Assembly (NCBI GenBank): GCA_017411805.1
Contig: JAFQPI010000024.1
Span: forward strand, 1 to 64,000
DNA length: 64,000 nucleotides
Direction: 5' to 3'
Source of the DNA: Clostridia bacterium
GTDB lineage: Bacteria > Bacillota > Clostridia > Oscillospirales > CAG-272
Shown here: one piece after another, positions 50,661 to 61,040 of the stretch
How the letters are laid out: the number at the start of each line of letters is the position of its first letter
Position numbering within the stretch: the first letter of the stretch is position 1
The notes under the pieces: generated by a model
Databases searched by the model: none
What the model saw: the letters and a program-made list of their open reading frames with translations, nothing else
Told to the model about the DNA's origin: nothing
Position numbers and translations under genes: made by a program

Positions 50661-53090
50661 TTAATTCTTGGTAACTGGTTTGATATTCCAAATATTATCG
50701 GCGTATTCCTTTACAGCGCGGTCCGCGGCGAAGAATCCGCCCTTTGCGATATTGATGAGCGAACGACGTGTCCAATCCTCACGGCACAGGTAATCGCGGT
50801 ACATCTGCTCGTGTGCAAGGCGGTAGGAATCGTAGTCAGCGAGACACATATAGGGGTCAGCCACGCCGTGACCTGCGAGGAGGTAGGATGCGATATCCGC
50901 GAATGACTCGCCCGCAAATCCCGCGTTAAGTCTGTCAACGATGCGGCGGAGCTTATCGTTTCTCGCATAATAGAGAGCCGAATTATAACCCGCGAGCCAG
51001 AGCTCGTCGACCTCGCTTGCGGTCAGACCAAAGATATAGATATTCTCGTTGCCGACTGCGGCAGCCATCTCGACGTTTGCGCCGTCGAGAGTACCGATGG
51101 TGAGCGCGCCGTTGAGCATAAGCTTCATACAGCCCGTACCGCTCGCTTCTTTACCTGCAAGAGAGATCTGCTGGCTGATCTCGGCAGCGGGGATCAGGCA
51201 CTCAGCCGCGCTGACGTTGTAGTCCTCGAGGAAAAGCACGCGGAGCTTTTCGCGTACGCGAGGATCATTTTCGATCTCCTTAGAAAGCTTGCAGATAAGC
51301 TGAATGATTCTCTTTGCCATCTGATATCCGGGAGCCGCCTTCGCGCCGAAGATGTAGGTTCTCGGATAGAAATCGGCGTCCGGATTATCACAGATATCGA
51401 TATAGTTGCCAATGATATTGAGCACGTTGAGAAGCTGACGCTTGTACTCGTGCAGACGCTTGATCTGTACGTCGAATACCGAATGGGTATCGAGAGCGAT
51501 GCCCGTGCGGTTCTCAACGAACTTTGCGAACGCGACCTTATTATCGTGCTTGATACCGCGGAGACGTTCGAGCACGGCTGTGTCGTTCTCGTACTTCATA
51601 AGATTTTCAAGCTCGATCGGATTCTTTCTGTAGCCCGTGCCGATGATCTCGTCAAGCAGACCTGCAAGTCCGGGCGAGGAATAACACATCCAGCGGCGAT
51701 GCGCGATACCGTTTGTTACGTTGGTAAAGCGATCGGGGTACATATAATAGAAATCCTTGAACACGGTGTCAACGAGGATCTGCGAATGGAGCTTTGAAAC
51801 GCCGTTGATATGGTGCGATCCGACAACAGCGAGGTTAGCCATTCTGACCGAACCGTTGCAGAGGATGCTCATATTCGTGATACGGTTCCAGTTGCCGGGG
51901 AACTTATTCCAAGCCTCTCGGCAGAAACGCTCGTTGATCTCCTTGACGATCATATGGATTCGGGGCAGACGGAAGGAGAAAAGACTCTCGTTCCAGGTCT
52001 CAAGTGCCTCGGGCATTACCGTATGGTTGGTATATGACATCGTGCGTGTTGTGATGTTCCAAGCCTCATCCCAGGAGAAGCAATAATCGTCGATGAGTAT
52101 TCTCATAAGCTCGGGGATACAGAGCGCGGGATGAGTATCGTTGATATGGATAGCCACCTTGTCGGGCAGATTATCGAGTCTGCCGTAGACCGCCATATGG
52201 TCGCGGATGATGCTCTGTACCGATGCCGATACGAGAAAATACTGCTGTGTCAGACGGAGAAGCTTACCTTCCGTGTGGTTATCCGAGGGATAGAGGACTT
52301 TTGAGATGATCTCCGCAGAGCTCGACTCCTCAACCGCACGGGTGTACTGACCCTGCGTAAAGAGTCCCATATTGAAGGTGCGTACGTCACGAGCTCTCCA
52401 GAGGCGCAGGCGGTTTACAGCCTCGCTGTCGCCGCCCGAGATCATCATATCGTAAGGAACTGCCTCGACGTTCTCGGTGTCCTCATAAGCGATCTCAAGT
52501 CTGCCGTTCTTCCATTCCTCGCGGATCTTACCGCCGAGACGGACGGTGAATACGCGGTCGGTTCTCGGAACGAGCCATACCTCTCCGCCGGGGAGCCAAT
52601 CGTCGGGCAGCTCGATCTGAAGACCGTCGATGATCTTCTGCTTGAAAAGACCGTACTCATAGCAGATCGAAAATCCGCTTGCGGGATAATCAAGCGAGGT
52701 CAGCGAGTCCATAAAGCAGGCTGCAAGTCTGCCAAGACCGCCGTTGCCGAGACCCGCATCGGGCTCGCACTCATATAGATCGTCAAGCTCAAAGCCGAGA
52801 CCCGTAAGAGCCTTCTTATATTCCTCAGAAAGGCCGAGATTGCAGAGATTGGTCTTCAGCGATCTGCCGAGCAGAAACTCCATGCACATATAATACACGC
52901 GCTTGCCGCCCTGCTTGTTCGTCGTTGCCTTAAACTCGGAACGCTTCTCGGCGAGGATGTCCTTTACCGTCTGTACGACTGCCTTATACATCTGTTCCCT
53001 TGACGCATCGGCTGCAGTCGTGCCGAAAAGTCGGGATAATTTTTGTTCGATATTTGCTTTAACTTCCTGTGATTTGGGACTAAAATTCAC
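50661..53090 (-). CDS. glgP: Glycogen/starch phosphorylase
   Basis: An 809-residue enzyme releasing glucose-1-phosphate from glycogen. I take the start as the GTG at 53090, 8 bases after GGAGG; a longer frame from 53126 would overlap glgA and place this site inside the gene. The PLP lysine is in GTGCMKLMLNGALTIGT (usual GTGNMKFMLNG). GNGGLGRLAACFMDSL, KRIHEY-type KRLHEYKRQLLN and EDYNVSAAECLIPAA are family signatures. It lies next to glgA in the operon. Confidence 0.95.
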   Translation of the reverse strand: MNFSPKSQEVKANIEQKLSRLFGTTAADASREQMYKAVVQTVKDILAEKRSEFKATTNKQGGKRVYYMCMEFLLGRSLKTNLCNLGLSEEYKKALTGLGFELDDLYECEPDAGLGNGGLGRLAACFMDSLTSLDYPASGFSICYEYGLFKQKIIDGLQIELPDDWLPGGEVWLVPRTDRVFTVRLGGKIREEWKNGRLEIAYEDTENVEAVPYDMMISGGDSEAVNRLRLWRARDVRTFNMGLFTQGQYTRAVEESSSAEIISKVLYPSDNHTEGKLLRLTQQYFLVSASVQSIIRDHMAVYGRLDNLPDKVAIHINDTHPALCIPELMRILIDDYCFSWDEAWNITTRTMSYTNHTVMPEALETWNESLFSFRLPRIHMIVKEINERFCREAWNKFPGNWNRITNMSILCNGSVRMANLAVVGSHHINGVSKLHSQILVDTVFKDFYYMYPDRFTNVTNGIAHRRWMCYSSPGLAGLLDEIIGTGYRKNPIELENLMKYENDTAVLERLRGIKHDNKVAFAKFVENRTGIALDTHSVFDVQIKRLHEYKRQLLNVLNIIGNYIDICDNPDADFYPRTYIFGAKAAPGYQMAKRIIQLICKLSKEIENDPRVREKLRVLFLEDYNVSAAECLIPAAEISQQISLAGKEASGTGCMKLMLNGALTIGTLDGANVEMAAAVGNENIYIFGLTASEVDELWLAGYNSALYYARNDKLRRIVDRLNAGFAGESFADIASYLLAGHGVADPYMCLADYDSYRLAHEQMYRDYLCREDWTRRSLINIAKGGFFAADRAVKEYADNIWNIKPVTKN

Positions 53091-53122
53091 TTTAACTTCC
53101 TCCGGTAATGCTCTCCTATATA

Positions 53123-54562
53123 TCACAGCAGATCGTTGTAAAGAGCGATGTATTTATCTGCGGATGCCGCCCAGGAGAAATCGACTGTCATGATCTTTTC
53201 GACAAAAGCTTTGCGTTTTTCGCCATTCTTCCAGAGCGCGGTGGCGGCAACCGTGCGCTCGTAAAGCTCACCCGCGGTGTATCCCGCAAAGGTAAAGCCG
53301 TTTCCGTGCATTGCGCCTTCCTTATCCTCCCAATAGGGCAGGATCGAGTCGGCAAGACCTCCCGTTTCACGGACAACGGGAATTGCGCCGTAGCGCGAAG
53401 CGATCATCTGCGAAAGACCGCAGGGCTCACTCTTTGAGGGCATCATAAAGATGTCCGTAGCGGCATAGATGCGGCGCGAAAGATCGCGGTCATAGGTGAT
53501 AAGAGCGCGAACCTTATCGGGACGCTCGGCTTCAAGAGCCTTGAAGAATTCCTCGTACTTCGCCTCGCCCTTGCCGAGAACTACAAGCTGTGCGCCTGTT
53601 TCGTCAAGGATACCGCGGATAGCCTCGGCTACGATATCGAGACCCTTGTGCGAAGCCAGACGGGTGATAAGCGAAATGACGGGAACTTTATTATCATCCT
53701 CAAGATTGAGGTCGGCGCGGAGAGCGGAGCGGCAAGCATCCTTTCCGCCGCGTCTCTTCGGGCTGTAATGCTTCGCAAGCACGGGATCGGTCCAGGGATT
53801 ATAATAAGCATAATCAATTCCGTTGAGAATACCCGAGACCTTATCCGCGTATCTGCGGAGAATGTGATAGAGCCCGTGCGAATACTCGGGGGACATGATC
53901 TCGTCGGCGTATCTTTGGCTGACGGTGGTAACAGCCTCTGCGCACTCGATCGCACCCTTCATAAGGTTGATGCAACCGTCATATTCAACTACGCCGCGGT
54001 CTGCCTCGGAGAGCGCGAAAACGTCACCGAGAATATAGAAATCATACTTACCCTGATACTCGATATTGTGGATGGTAAATACGCGGCGAATTCCCGCATA
54101 TCTTTCATCCTGCGAATATTTCTGACGGAGATAAACGACCGAGAGTGCCGCCTGCCAATCATGAGCGTGCAGGATATCGGGGAAAAATCCGATATGCGGA
54201 AGCATCTCGAGCACTGCCGTGCAGAAATATGCATATCTTTCGCCGTCGTCAAACTGACCGTAAAGTCCCTCGCGGGCGAAATAATATTCGTTGTCGATAA
54301 AGTAATAGGTCACCTTATCCTTTTGGAGGCTGTAAACACCGCAATACTGCTGTCTCCAGGCGAGATACGCGGTAAACTCAGCTTCCTTCTTCATCTCTGC
54401 GCGGTATTTTTCACCGACAGCCGAATAGAGAGGCATAACGACTCTGACGTCGACACCCTTAGCCGCAAGAGCTGTGGGAAGCGAGCCGAGAACGTCACCA
54501 AGACCTCCGGTAGCCGCAAAAGGCATAACCTCCGCGCCTACGAAAAGAATACTCTTTTTCAT
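53123..54562 (-). CDS. glgA: Glycogen synthase (ADP-glucose)
   Basis: A 479-residue GT5 glycosyltransferase. The start at 54562 has GGAG 7 bases upstream. The N-terminal ADP-glucose loop reads AATGGLGDVLGSLP (16-29); the family usually has KTGGL, so the lysine is replaced by Ala here. The second Rossmann domain has GKGEAKYEEF and PSKSEPCGLSQMIASRYG with the catalytic Glu. The replacement of the Lys of KxGGL is seen in other Clostridia but is worth checking. The product extends linear glucan from ADP-glucose supplied by GlgC/GlgD. Confidence 0.93.
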   Translation of the reverse strand: MKKSILFVGAEVMPFAATGGLGDVLGSLPTALAAKGVDVRVVMPLYSAVGEKYRAEMKKEAEFTAYLAWRQQYCGVYSLQKDKVTYYFIDNEYYFAREGLYGQFDDGERYAYFCTAVLEMLPHIGFFPDILHAHDWQAALSVVYLRQKYSQDERYAGIRRVFTIHNIEYQGKYDFYILGDVFALSEADRGVVEYDGCINLMKGAIECAEAVTTVSQRYADEIMSPEYSHGLYHILRRYADKVSGILNGIDYAYYNPWTDPVLAKHYSPKRRGGKDACRSALRADLNLEDDNKVPVISLITRLASHKGLDIVAEAIRGILDETGAQLVVLGKGEAKYEEFFKALEAERPDKVRALITYDRDLSRRIYAATDIFMMPSKSEPCGLSQMIASRYGAIPVVRETGGLADSILPYWEDKEGAMHGNGFTFAGYTAGELYERTVAATALWKNGEKRKAFVEKIMTVDFSWAASADKYIALYNDLL

Positions 54563-54594
54563 TTTGTACTCCATTTTTTTATTTTCAAAATTGA

Positions 54595-54700
54595 GAATCG
54601 ACGGCGCTCCGCGCAAAAATGGGTTGGGTCCCATTTTTAGTCGATTCGGGGCGCGAATAACCCTTACGAAGGGTTATTATCTGAATTGCATATTCGCGCC
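54595..54700. promoter_or_regulatory. Nested hairpins between glgD and glgA
   Basis: GAATCGAC/GTCGATTC (595-602/640-647) encloses AAAAATGGG/CCCATTTTT (615-623/630-638). Beside it GGCGCGAATA/TATTCGCGCC (649-658/691-700) encloses AATAACCCTT/AAGGGTTATT. Two complex stem-loops fill this 140-base gap inside the glycogen operon. They could act as a processing, attenuation or stability element, or be a repeat insertion. Confidence 0.65.
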
Positions 54701-54701
54701 T

Positions 54702-55835
54702 TTATACCATTATACCCTTGCCGATGTAGAAGGGCATCGTCTCGTGACCCGAAAGGTTGCGTCCGTCGCGGATGACGGCGTTCTTATCGGTAATAACACA
54801 GTTGAGATTTACGTTCTCGCCAACGTAAGTATCCTGAAGCAGGATGGAGTTGCGTACTACCGTACCCTTTCCGACCTTAACGCCTCTGAATACGACGCAG
54901 TTTTCAACCTCGCCCTCGATCACACAGCCGTCGGCAACGATCGAGTTCGATACCTTCGCGCCCTCAGCATAGGACGTGGGAGCCGAGTTGCGTACCTTGG
55001 TGAAAACGGGTCTTTCCGCGATCTCAAAGAGCTCTCCGCGAACCTCGGGATCGAGCAGACTCATCGAGGTCTCGAAATAGCCGGGGAGATTGCCTATCAG
55101 CGAATAGTAACCCTCGTAGCGGTATGCGCGGAAATCAGCCTTACCTACGTTTCTTGCTATGATGTCTCTGAAGAAGCTGGTATAACCGTGAGCTGCGGCA
55201 TCGTTGAGGACCGTGATGAGGTAGCGGCGTGTGATGACCATGATATTGGTGCTGACGTCAAAACTTCCCTCAATATTCTGCGAGTATTCCGCGCAATCGA
55301 GGATCCTGCCGTCGTCGCCGAGAACCATAACCGAATGGCGCTCTGCGCTGAAATTGCCGCCGTCGACACGCTTGGTGACAACCGTGATGTCCGCGCCGGT
55401 TTCCTCGTGCTGTGCGAGAACCTTCGAGAGATCAATATTGCAGATAATATCGCAGTCCGAGAGAACGAGAACGTCCTCGGTGCATCTCGAGATGAAGTTG
55501 GTCACGCCAAGAAGAGCCTCGAGACGGGTGGAATAGAGAGAATTCGACGCCTTCGCGTCATATGCGGTGATGAAGGGGGGGAGAATCTTGATACCGCCCG
55601 AACGACGAGCAAGATCCCAGTCCTTACCCGTGCCGATATGGTCGAGAAGGGACTGATAATTGTAGTGAGTGATAATACCGATCTTGGAGATCCCCGAATT
55701 AACCATATTGGAAAGAGGGAAATCGATCAGTCTGTATCTGCCGCCGAAGGGCACGCTCGCCATAGTACGGAGACGGGTAAGCTCGGGCAGGCATTCGTCG
55801 TGTATGTTCGAAAAAATAAGTCCGGCTGCTGTCAT
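54702..55835 (-). CDS. glgD: Glucose-1-phosphate adenylyltransferase subunit GlgD
   Basis: A 377-residue paralogue of GlgC. It has PFGGRYRLIDFPLSNMVNSGI, VLVLSDCDIICNIDL and a C-terminal left-handed beta-helix (KVSNSIVADGCVIEGEVENCVVFRGVKVGKGTVVRNSILL). GlgD has lost catalytic residues but forms the active complex with GlgC in Firmicutes such as Bacillus and many Clostridia. AGGAGG precedes the start. It follows glgC by 20 bases. Confidence 0.94.
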   Translation of the reverse strand: MTAAGLIFSNIHDECLPELTRLRTMASVPFGGRYRLIDFPLSNMVNSGISKIGIITHYNYQSLLDHIGTGKDWDLARRSGGIKILPPFITAYDAKASNSLYSTRLEALLGVTNFISRCTEDVLVLSDCDIICNIDLSKVLAQHEETGADITVVTKRVDGGNFSAERHSVMVLGDDGRILDCAEYSQNIEGSFDVSTNIMVITRRYLITVLNDAAAHGYTSFFRDIIARNVGKADFRAYRYEGYYSLIGNLPGYFETSMSLLDPEVRGELFEIAERPVFTKVRNSAPTSYAEGAKVSNSIVADGCVIEGEVENCVVFRGVKVGKGTVVRNSILLQDTYVGENVNLNCVITDKNAVIRDGRNLSGHETMPFYIGKGIMV

Positions 55836-55855
55836 AATAAATTCCTCCTGTTCAA

Positions 55856-57034
55856 TTATTGGGGATCGATCATCGCACCGGGTGCGATCTCGGCATTCTC
55901 TTCAACGGTAACGTCGGCGCCGATAACGGCGATCTCACCGCCGCGAGGTCCGCCGACCTTGGCATTCTTACCGATATTTACACGGGCATCAATGATCGAA
56001 TATTCGACTTTCGCGCCCTCTCCGATAGTAACGTCCTCCATGATCACCGAGTCGATGACCGAAGCTCCCTCGCTGACGGTTACGCCGGGACCGAGCACCG
56101 ATCCGCGGACGGTTCCGTAGATTTTACATCCCTCTGTGATGGTGGAGTTTTCGGTCACGCCGTTCGCACTTACGTACTGAGGAGCGCGAGCGGTATGGCG
56201 GGCATAGATGCGCCATTTTTCATCGTTGAGATTGAGAGTGGGATCGTTGCCGATCATATCCATATTCGCCTCCCAGAGAGAGGAGATGGTTCCGACGTCC
56301 TTCCAATAGCCCTCAAAGGAATAAGCGTACATCTTTTCACCTGCGGCAAGCATCGCGGGAATGATATTCTTACCGAAGTCGTTGTTCGATGCGGGATCTG
56401 CCTCGTCGGCAATAAGATAGTCGGCAAGCTTCTTCTTGTTGAATATATAGATACCCATAGAAGCGCGTGTTGAATCGGGATTCTTCGGCTTCTCGGAGAA
56501 CTTCCAGATCTTGCCATCCTCGTATGCACTCATAATGCCGAATCGGCTTGCCTCCTCGAGCGGAACGTCGATGCAGGCGATGGTGCAGTCCGCACCGCGT
56601 CTCTTATGGAACGCGAGCATTGCGGCGTAGTCCATCTTGTAGATATGGTCACCCGAGAGGATCAGAACGTAATCGGGATCATACTGATCGATGAACCGGA
56701 GATTCTGATATATAGCGTTCGCCGTGCCCTTATACCAGTCTGCTTTTTCCTTGCCCTGATAAGGCGGAAGGATCTTTACTCCTCCGTACGTACGGTCAAG
56801 GTCCCAGGGCAGACCGTTTCCGATGTAGTCGTTTAAGAGAAGAGGCTGATACTGCGTAAGGACGCCGACGGTATCAATACCCGAGTTTACGCAGTTGGAA
56901 AGAGTAAAATCGATGATGCGGTACTTTCCACCGAAGGATACCGCGGGTTTTGCCAGGCGTGTGGTAAGCGCGTAAAGACGGCTTCCCTGTCCGCCCGCAA
57001 GGAGCATGGCTACACATTCTTTTTTCTTGAACAT
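55856..57034 (-). CDS. glgC: Glucose-1-phosphate adenylyltransferase (catalytic subunit)
   Basis: A 392-residue nucleotidyltransferase making ADP-glucose. It has [15 protein letters not shown] (ATP loop), [18 protein letters not shown], the [12 protein letters not shown] segment, the [11 protein letters not shown] motif with the metal-binding Asp, and [19 protein letters not shown]. The C-terminal beta-helix has [25 protein letters not shown]. Its start overlaps the end of glgB by 25 bases, and GGGAGG lies 11 bases upstream. Confidence 0.96.
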   Translation of the reverse strand: MFKKKECVAMLLAGGQGSRLYALTTRLAKPAVSFGGKYRIIDFTLSNCVNSGIDTVGVLTQYQPLLLNDYIGNGLPWDLDRTYGGVKILPPYQGKEKADWYKGTANAIYQNLRFIDQYDPDYVLILSGDHIYKMDYAAMLAFHKRRGADCTIACIDVPLEEASRFGIMSAYEDGKIWKFSEKPKNPDSTRASMGIYIFNKKKLADYLIADEADPASNNDFGKNIIPAMLAAGEKMYAYSFEGYWKDVGTISSLWEANMDMIGNDPTLNLNDEKWRIYARHTARAPQYVSANGVTENSTITEGCKIYGTVRGSVLGPGVTVSEGASVIDSVIMEDVTIGEGAKVEYSIIDARVNIGKNAKVGGPRGGEIAVIGADVTVEENAEIAPGAMIDPQ

Positions 57035-58983
57035 TGGCTTTCGTTCCTCCCTTTAGGATTTTTTTCTTTGGTCGCGTTTATATTTGCGGCTTCGTTTGCC
57101 GTATTGGGTACTTGGTGGGGTATTTCTTTTTCTAATCTGAAGATATGCGCCGCGTGGGGTGCGAGCCTGATCTTCAAGGACTCTTCTCTGGAGTGCATAG
57201 GCTCATCCTCGCTTCTGAGGATGCCCTCGTGCACGACTCCGCCTCCGCCGTATTCAAGTCTGTCGGACGAGAATACCTCGCGCCACTCACCGCATGCGGG
57301 AACTCCGACGCGGTATTCGGGGTAATAGACGGGGCTGAAATTAATTACTGCCAGAAGCTTACTCTTGCCGTCCGAGCGGGATACGACTATGACGCTTCCC
57401 TCTCTGTTATCGGCATCGATCCATTCAAAGCCGTCCCATCCGAGATCACGGGTCCACAACTCGGGAGACGAGAGGTAGAGATGATTGAGATCGGCTGTGA
57501 AATGCTGGAATTTGGCGTGCATCTCGTAGTCGAGCATAAACCATTCGAGGCTCTCCTCGTATGCCCATTCGCGGTATGGAGCGTACTCGGTGCCCATAAA
57601 GAGCAGCTTTTTGCCCGGATGCATCATCATCCAGCAAAGACCTCCGCGCGCGCCCGCGAACTTGTTCCAATAATCGCCGGGGTGGCGGTCAAGATAGGAT
57701 TTTTTGCCGTGAACGACCTCATCGTGCGAGATCGGGAGTATATATTTCTCGCCGAAGGAATACATCAGCGAGAAGGTCAGCTTATCGTGATGATACTTGC
57801 GGAAGATGGGATCTGTCTCTGCATAGGAAAGATTGTCGTTCATCCATCCCATATTCCATTTGTAGGTGAATCCGAGAGCATCCTCGCCCTCTCCCGTGAT
57901 ATCGATCTGCGCCGCCGACTCCTCCGCGATCATCATAAGCTCGGGATACGCACCCGCAAGATGTGCGTTCAGCTTCCTGAAGAAAGCTATCGCCTCAAGG
58001 CAACGGTTGTCGCCGTATCCGTTCGGAACCCATTCTCCGGGAGCACGGTCGTAGTCAAGATAAAGCATCGAGGCAACGGCGTCTACGCGCAAGCCGTCAA
58101 GGTGGAATATCTCCGCCCAATAGGTGGCGTTTGAGATAAGGAAACTCTGTACCTCGGGGCGTCCGACGTCAAAACGTCTCGTTCCCCATCCCGCGTGCTC
58201 GATGCGGTCGGCACCCTGATACTCATAAAGAGGCTGTCCGTCGAATTCGTAAAGCCCGTGGGCATCCTTCGGGAAATGAGCAGGGACCCAATCGAGGATC
58301 ACACCTATCCCCGCGCGGTGTGCCGCGTCGATGAAGGAGCAGAATTCGTCGGGACTGCCGTATCTCGAGGTCGGAGCGTAATAGCCCGTGACCTGATAGC
58401 CCCAAGAGCCGTCAAAGGGATGCTCGGCTATCGGCATAAGCTCGATATGCGTGTATCCCATCTGCTTAACGTAGGGCAGAAGCTCGTCCCGAAGCTCGGT
58501 ATAGGAATAATAAGAATTATCCTCGTGACGCTTCCATGAGCCGAGATGGACCTCATAGACGTTGATCGGTCTGTCATACTTCCGCGCATGCGGACGCTTC
58601 TTCATCCATCCGCCGTCCTTCCATTCATAGGAGAACGCCTTGTGGTTCACGACCGATGCGGTATCGGGCGGAAGCTCGGCACAGAAGGCATAAGGGTCAG
58701 CCTTCATAAGCTCACGTCCGTCGCGGGCGCGGATGCGGTACTTGTACCTTGTCCCCTCGGGAAGGATATCGGTCTCGACCTCCCATATACCGCCGTCCGT
58801 TACTCTCTGCATTGGCATGCCGTATTCCCAGGAGCAAAAATCGCCGCAAAGGAATACAGCCTCGGCATTGGGAGCCCAGACACGAAAAGTCATCTTTCCG
58901 TCCGAAATATGCGCGCCGAAATACTCGTATGCGCGATAGTTCGTTCCCTGGTGGAAATAATACGCCGCAAGATTCTCATGCAT
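57010..58983 (-). CDS. glgB: 1,4-alpha-glucan branching enzyme
   Basis: A 657-residue GH13 branching enzyme with an N-terminal CBM48 ([23 protein letters not shown]). GH13 motifs are [23 protein letters not shown] (nucleophile Asp), MIAEESAAQ (acid/base Glu) and [10 protein letters not shown] (third Asp). GGGAGGG lies 8 bases before the ATG at 58983, which is preferred over a GTG two codons upstream. It transfers chain ends to make alpha-1,6 branches. It is the first gene of the glycogen operon, transcribed from the promoter at 59034. Confidence 0.96.
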   Translation of the reverse strand: MHENLAAYYFHQGTNYRAYEYFGAHISDGKMTFRVWAPNAEAVFLCGDFCSWEYGMPMQRVTDGGIWEVETDILPEGTRYKYRIRARDGRELMKADPYAFCAELPPDTASVVNHKAFSYEWKDGGWMKKRPHARKYDRPINVYEVHLGSWKRHEDNSYYSYTELRDELLPYVKQMGYTHIELMPIAEHPFDGSWGYQVTGYYAPTSRYGSPDEFCSFIDAAHRAGIGVILDWVPAHFPKDAHGLYEFDGQPLYEYQGADRIEHAGWGTRRFDVGRPEVQSFLISNATYWAEIFHLDGLRVDAVASMLYLDYDRAPGEWVPNGYGDNRCLEAIAFFRKLNAHLAGAYPELMMIAEESAAQIDITGEGEDALGFTYKWNMGWMNDNLSYAETDPIFRKYHHDKLTFSLMYSFGEKYILPISHDEVVHGKKSYLDRHPGDYWNKFAGARGGLCWMMMHPGKKLLFMGTEYAPYREWAYEESLEWFMLDYEMHAKFQHFTADLNHLYLSSPELWTRDLGWDGFEWIDADNREGSVIVVSRSDGKSKLLAVINFSPVYYPEYRVGVPACGEWREVFSSDRLEYGGGGVVHEGILRSEDEPMHSREESLKIRLAPHAAHIFRLEKEIPHQVPNTANEAANINATKEKNPKGRNESQCSRKKNV

Positions 58984-59033
58984 TTTCACGTCCCTCCCTT
59001 TACCGAATTATGTAATTAATTATATATAATAAT

Positions 59034-59063
59034 ATTATACTACATTCAGCACCCGAAAGTCAA
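59034..59063 (-). promoter_or_regulatory. Promoter of the glycogen operon
   Basis: On the minus strand TTGACT, 18 bases, TATAAT, 51 bases before glgB. A further AT-rich tract lies between it and the ATG. Confidence 0.8.
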
Positions 59064-59137
59064 GCCTCTTGAATTTATTATATTGACAATAATTGAAAAA
59101 TATTCTTCAAAATCAAACAAAAAGTATTAAAGCGCGA

Positions 59138-59176
59138 AACAGACCGATGCAGTATGCCGCATCGGTCTGTTTTTTA
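59138..59176. terminator. Terminator of the Gld/DUF4340 operon
   Basis: AACAGACCGATGC and GCATCGGTCTGTT form a 13-bp stem with an 8-base loop just after the CBS protein stop. T-runs are seen on the plus side and a shorter one on the minus side, so it may serve both directions. Confidence 0.8.
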
Positions 59177-59578
59177 CTTATTCTGTTTTTGTTTAAAATA
59201 GCCGAGTACCCTTTGGCGGGTAACGATACCGATAAACGCACCTCCGTCATCGATAACGGGAACAAAATTATGCGAGAGAAGCTGCTCAAGGATCTCCTCT
59301 GCCTTCGCCGTGATCCTGACGGGAGGATTGCGGTCGGGATTGAGAATATCCGCTATATGAAGCTTTTCGCATTCGTACATACTCGCACCGCCGACGTCGA
59401 CAAGACTCCAAAGCAGGTCGCCCTCGCTGAGAGTGCCTGCGTATCCTCCGTTCTCATCGAGGACGGGAATGGCTGTATATCCGTGATGACGCATCTTCTC
59501 TAACCCTTGACGGAAGGTATCATCCAATTCAAGGTAAGCAACACTGCTCTTGGGCGTCAGAAAGAATGCTACGTTCAT
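59174..59578 (-). CDS. CBS-domain pair protein
   Basis: A 134-residue protein made of two CBS motifs (about 1-65 and 70-132). Each has the usual A..P/V.DE.G...G.(L/V)....: TAIPVLDENGGYAGTLSEGDLLW and VPVIDDGGAFIGIVTRQRVLGYF. A CBS pair binds adenine nucleotides (AMP, ATP or SAM in known cases). The ATG at 59578 overlaps the DUF4340 stop region (TGAGATG). It is therefore the last gene of the Gld-type ABC operon and may act as its energy or nucleotide sensor; this is inference. Confidence 0.85.
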   Translation of the reverse strand: MNVAFFLTPKSSVAYLELDDTFRQGLEKMRHHGYTAIPVLDENGGYAGTLSEGDLLWSLVDVGGASMYECEKLHIADILNPDRNPPVRITAKAEEILEQLLSHNFVPVIDDGGAFIGIVTRQRVLGYFKQKQNK

Positions 59579-59579
59579 C

Positions 59580-61022
59580 TCAATCTGCCTTTGTAAGCTC
59601 GGTGATGAGCCCGATAAGAGCCTCTGCGTCCTCAAGAGTGATGAGCTGATCGTTTCTGAGACCAAACTTTACGAGGCAGTAATTCCGGCTGTAACGCGTG
59701 ATCTCCATCTCAAGATCGGAATATTCACCTGCGTTAAACGCGATCTTGACTGCAAGCAGGAGCTCTTTTTCGACAGCGGTATCTTCATCCTTGAGGTAAG
59801 CTACGTTCGAAGTTGCCTTAAGATCGTCAAGCTTAGTAATAAGCGCGGCGATCGCATCGCTTTCGTCAGACGCAGTCGAGGAATAGGTGATCTTGCCGTC
59901 CGTATTCTTTACGTTTACGGTAAGCGTATTTCCCGCCGCCTTGAAGATCAGCGAATCCACTCGCTCGTAGTTGGGAAGCCAGATCTCGTCGGGTAGCAGT
60001 TTTTCCTTATCGGAGGTGAGGATCTCGATCCATTCATCGGAGGAGCTTAGGAGATAAACGAGCTTAGAATCCTCGGTATGAACATAGATCTCGCCCGATT
60101 CCGTCTGAGCTCCGAGATAGATAACGTATTTCTTCTCCGTCAGCACTCCCGTTTCACCCTCGTCAGCATTGTAGCGGACGATGATCTTTTTGCTGTCCGA
60201 GAATCCGTACTTTTCGTCCGAATCGTCAAGTCCGACGCACTTTTCAAATGAAAGCTCGGTGATCAGCTCGGTCAGTGTATCAGCCATACTGCCGTCAAGC
60301 GGGAGCTCCGGCGGGAGAATCGACATTTGGGTGAGACCTGTTCGGTAATACCAATTGTATTTATCTGTATAATCCTTGTTATTGCCGGAGGGATAAAATA
60401 CGTAATCCCTGTACTCGGACGCGTCAAGATAATCAACGCCGACGATCTTGCCCTCGGTGATCGCGGGAGGCGTTTCCTCAAGCACGAAATCGTATATTTC
60501 AAGATCGATCGATTCTTTCAGAGCCGAGTTTACCATATAAACCGTGCTCATATCGGCGGCATCAGCAAGATAATAAAGCGAATTGAAGGAATTGAAATTA
60601 CCTATTCTGTATTCCTTCTCGGAATCATCCGAGAAGGAGAATCTTACGATGAAGGATGGCTCGGATAGACCGTATTCGGCAATCTGCTTCTCAGTCACTC
60701 CATCAAGCTTAAAGCTTGACTTTGCCTCGTTGAATTCGGTAACGATCGTGGCAAAAGCGACGTTATCAAGAGGTACCTCGCCGTTTTCGCTCCAGACCCA
60801 TGCGGTCGAAGTATCATTAAGCGAAAAGCTCAGTTTTTTGTCACCTGCGGTAATCTCGAGCCCGACCAATAATTTATGGTCGATCGCCGCAATCGTATCG
60901 CCCGGTGCCTCCGTCGTTACCTCCCCTTCGTTCTCCCTCCACAGGGGAGAAGCGAAAAGGTAAACGATAATCAGCACGACGAGCAATAAAAGCATAATAA
61001 TAATCGTTTTCAGCTTTTTCAT
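59580..61022 (-). CDS. DUF4340 domain protein, extracytoplasmic partner of a Gld-type ABC exporter
   Basis: A 480-residue protein. One N-terminal span (about 5-26) anchors it and the rest is outside the membrane. The beta-rich mature region contains repeated DUF4340-like units (for example VGLEITAGDKKLSFSL... and VDSLIFKAAGNTLTVNVKNTDG). DUF4340 genes usually follow a GldG-like gene and an ABC-2 permease, as here, 18 bases after the GldG-like gene. They probably act as a fixed external subunit of an ABC system of unknown substrate. Confidence 0.8.
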   Translation of the reverse strand: MKKLKTIIIMLLLLVVLIIVYLFASPLWRENEGEVTTEAPGDTIAAIDHKLLVGLEITAGDKKLSFSLNDTSTAWVWSENGEVPLDNVAFATIVTEFNEAKSSFKLDGVTEKQIAEYGLSEPSFIVRFSFSDDSEKEYRIGNFNSFNSLYYLADAADMSTVYMVNSALKESIDLEIYDFVLEETPPAITEGKIVGVDYLDASEYRDYVFYPSGNNKDYTDKYNWYYRTGLTQMSILPPELPLDGSMADTLTELITELSFEKCVGLDDSDEKYGFSDSKKIIVRYNADEGETGVLTEKKYVIYLGAQTESGEIYVHTEDSKLVYLLSSSDEWIEILTSDKEKLLPDEIWLPNYERVDSLIFKAAGNTLTVNVKNTDGKITYSSTASDESDAIAALITKLDDLKATSNVAYLKDEDTAVEKELLLAVKIAFNAGEYSDLEMEITRYSRNYCLVKFGLRNDQLITLEDAEALIGLITELTKAD

Positions 61023-61040
61023 TACGTCCTCTTTCGGAAA

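Noticed and set aside
54474..56120. A 548-codon plus-strand frame antisense to glgD and glgA
   Set aside because: It overlaps two certain genes, has no matching family and no ribosome site. Strong codon bias on one strand creates such frames.
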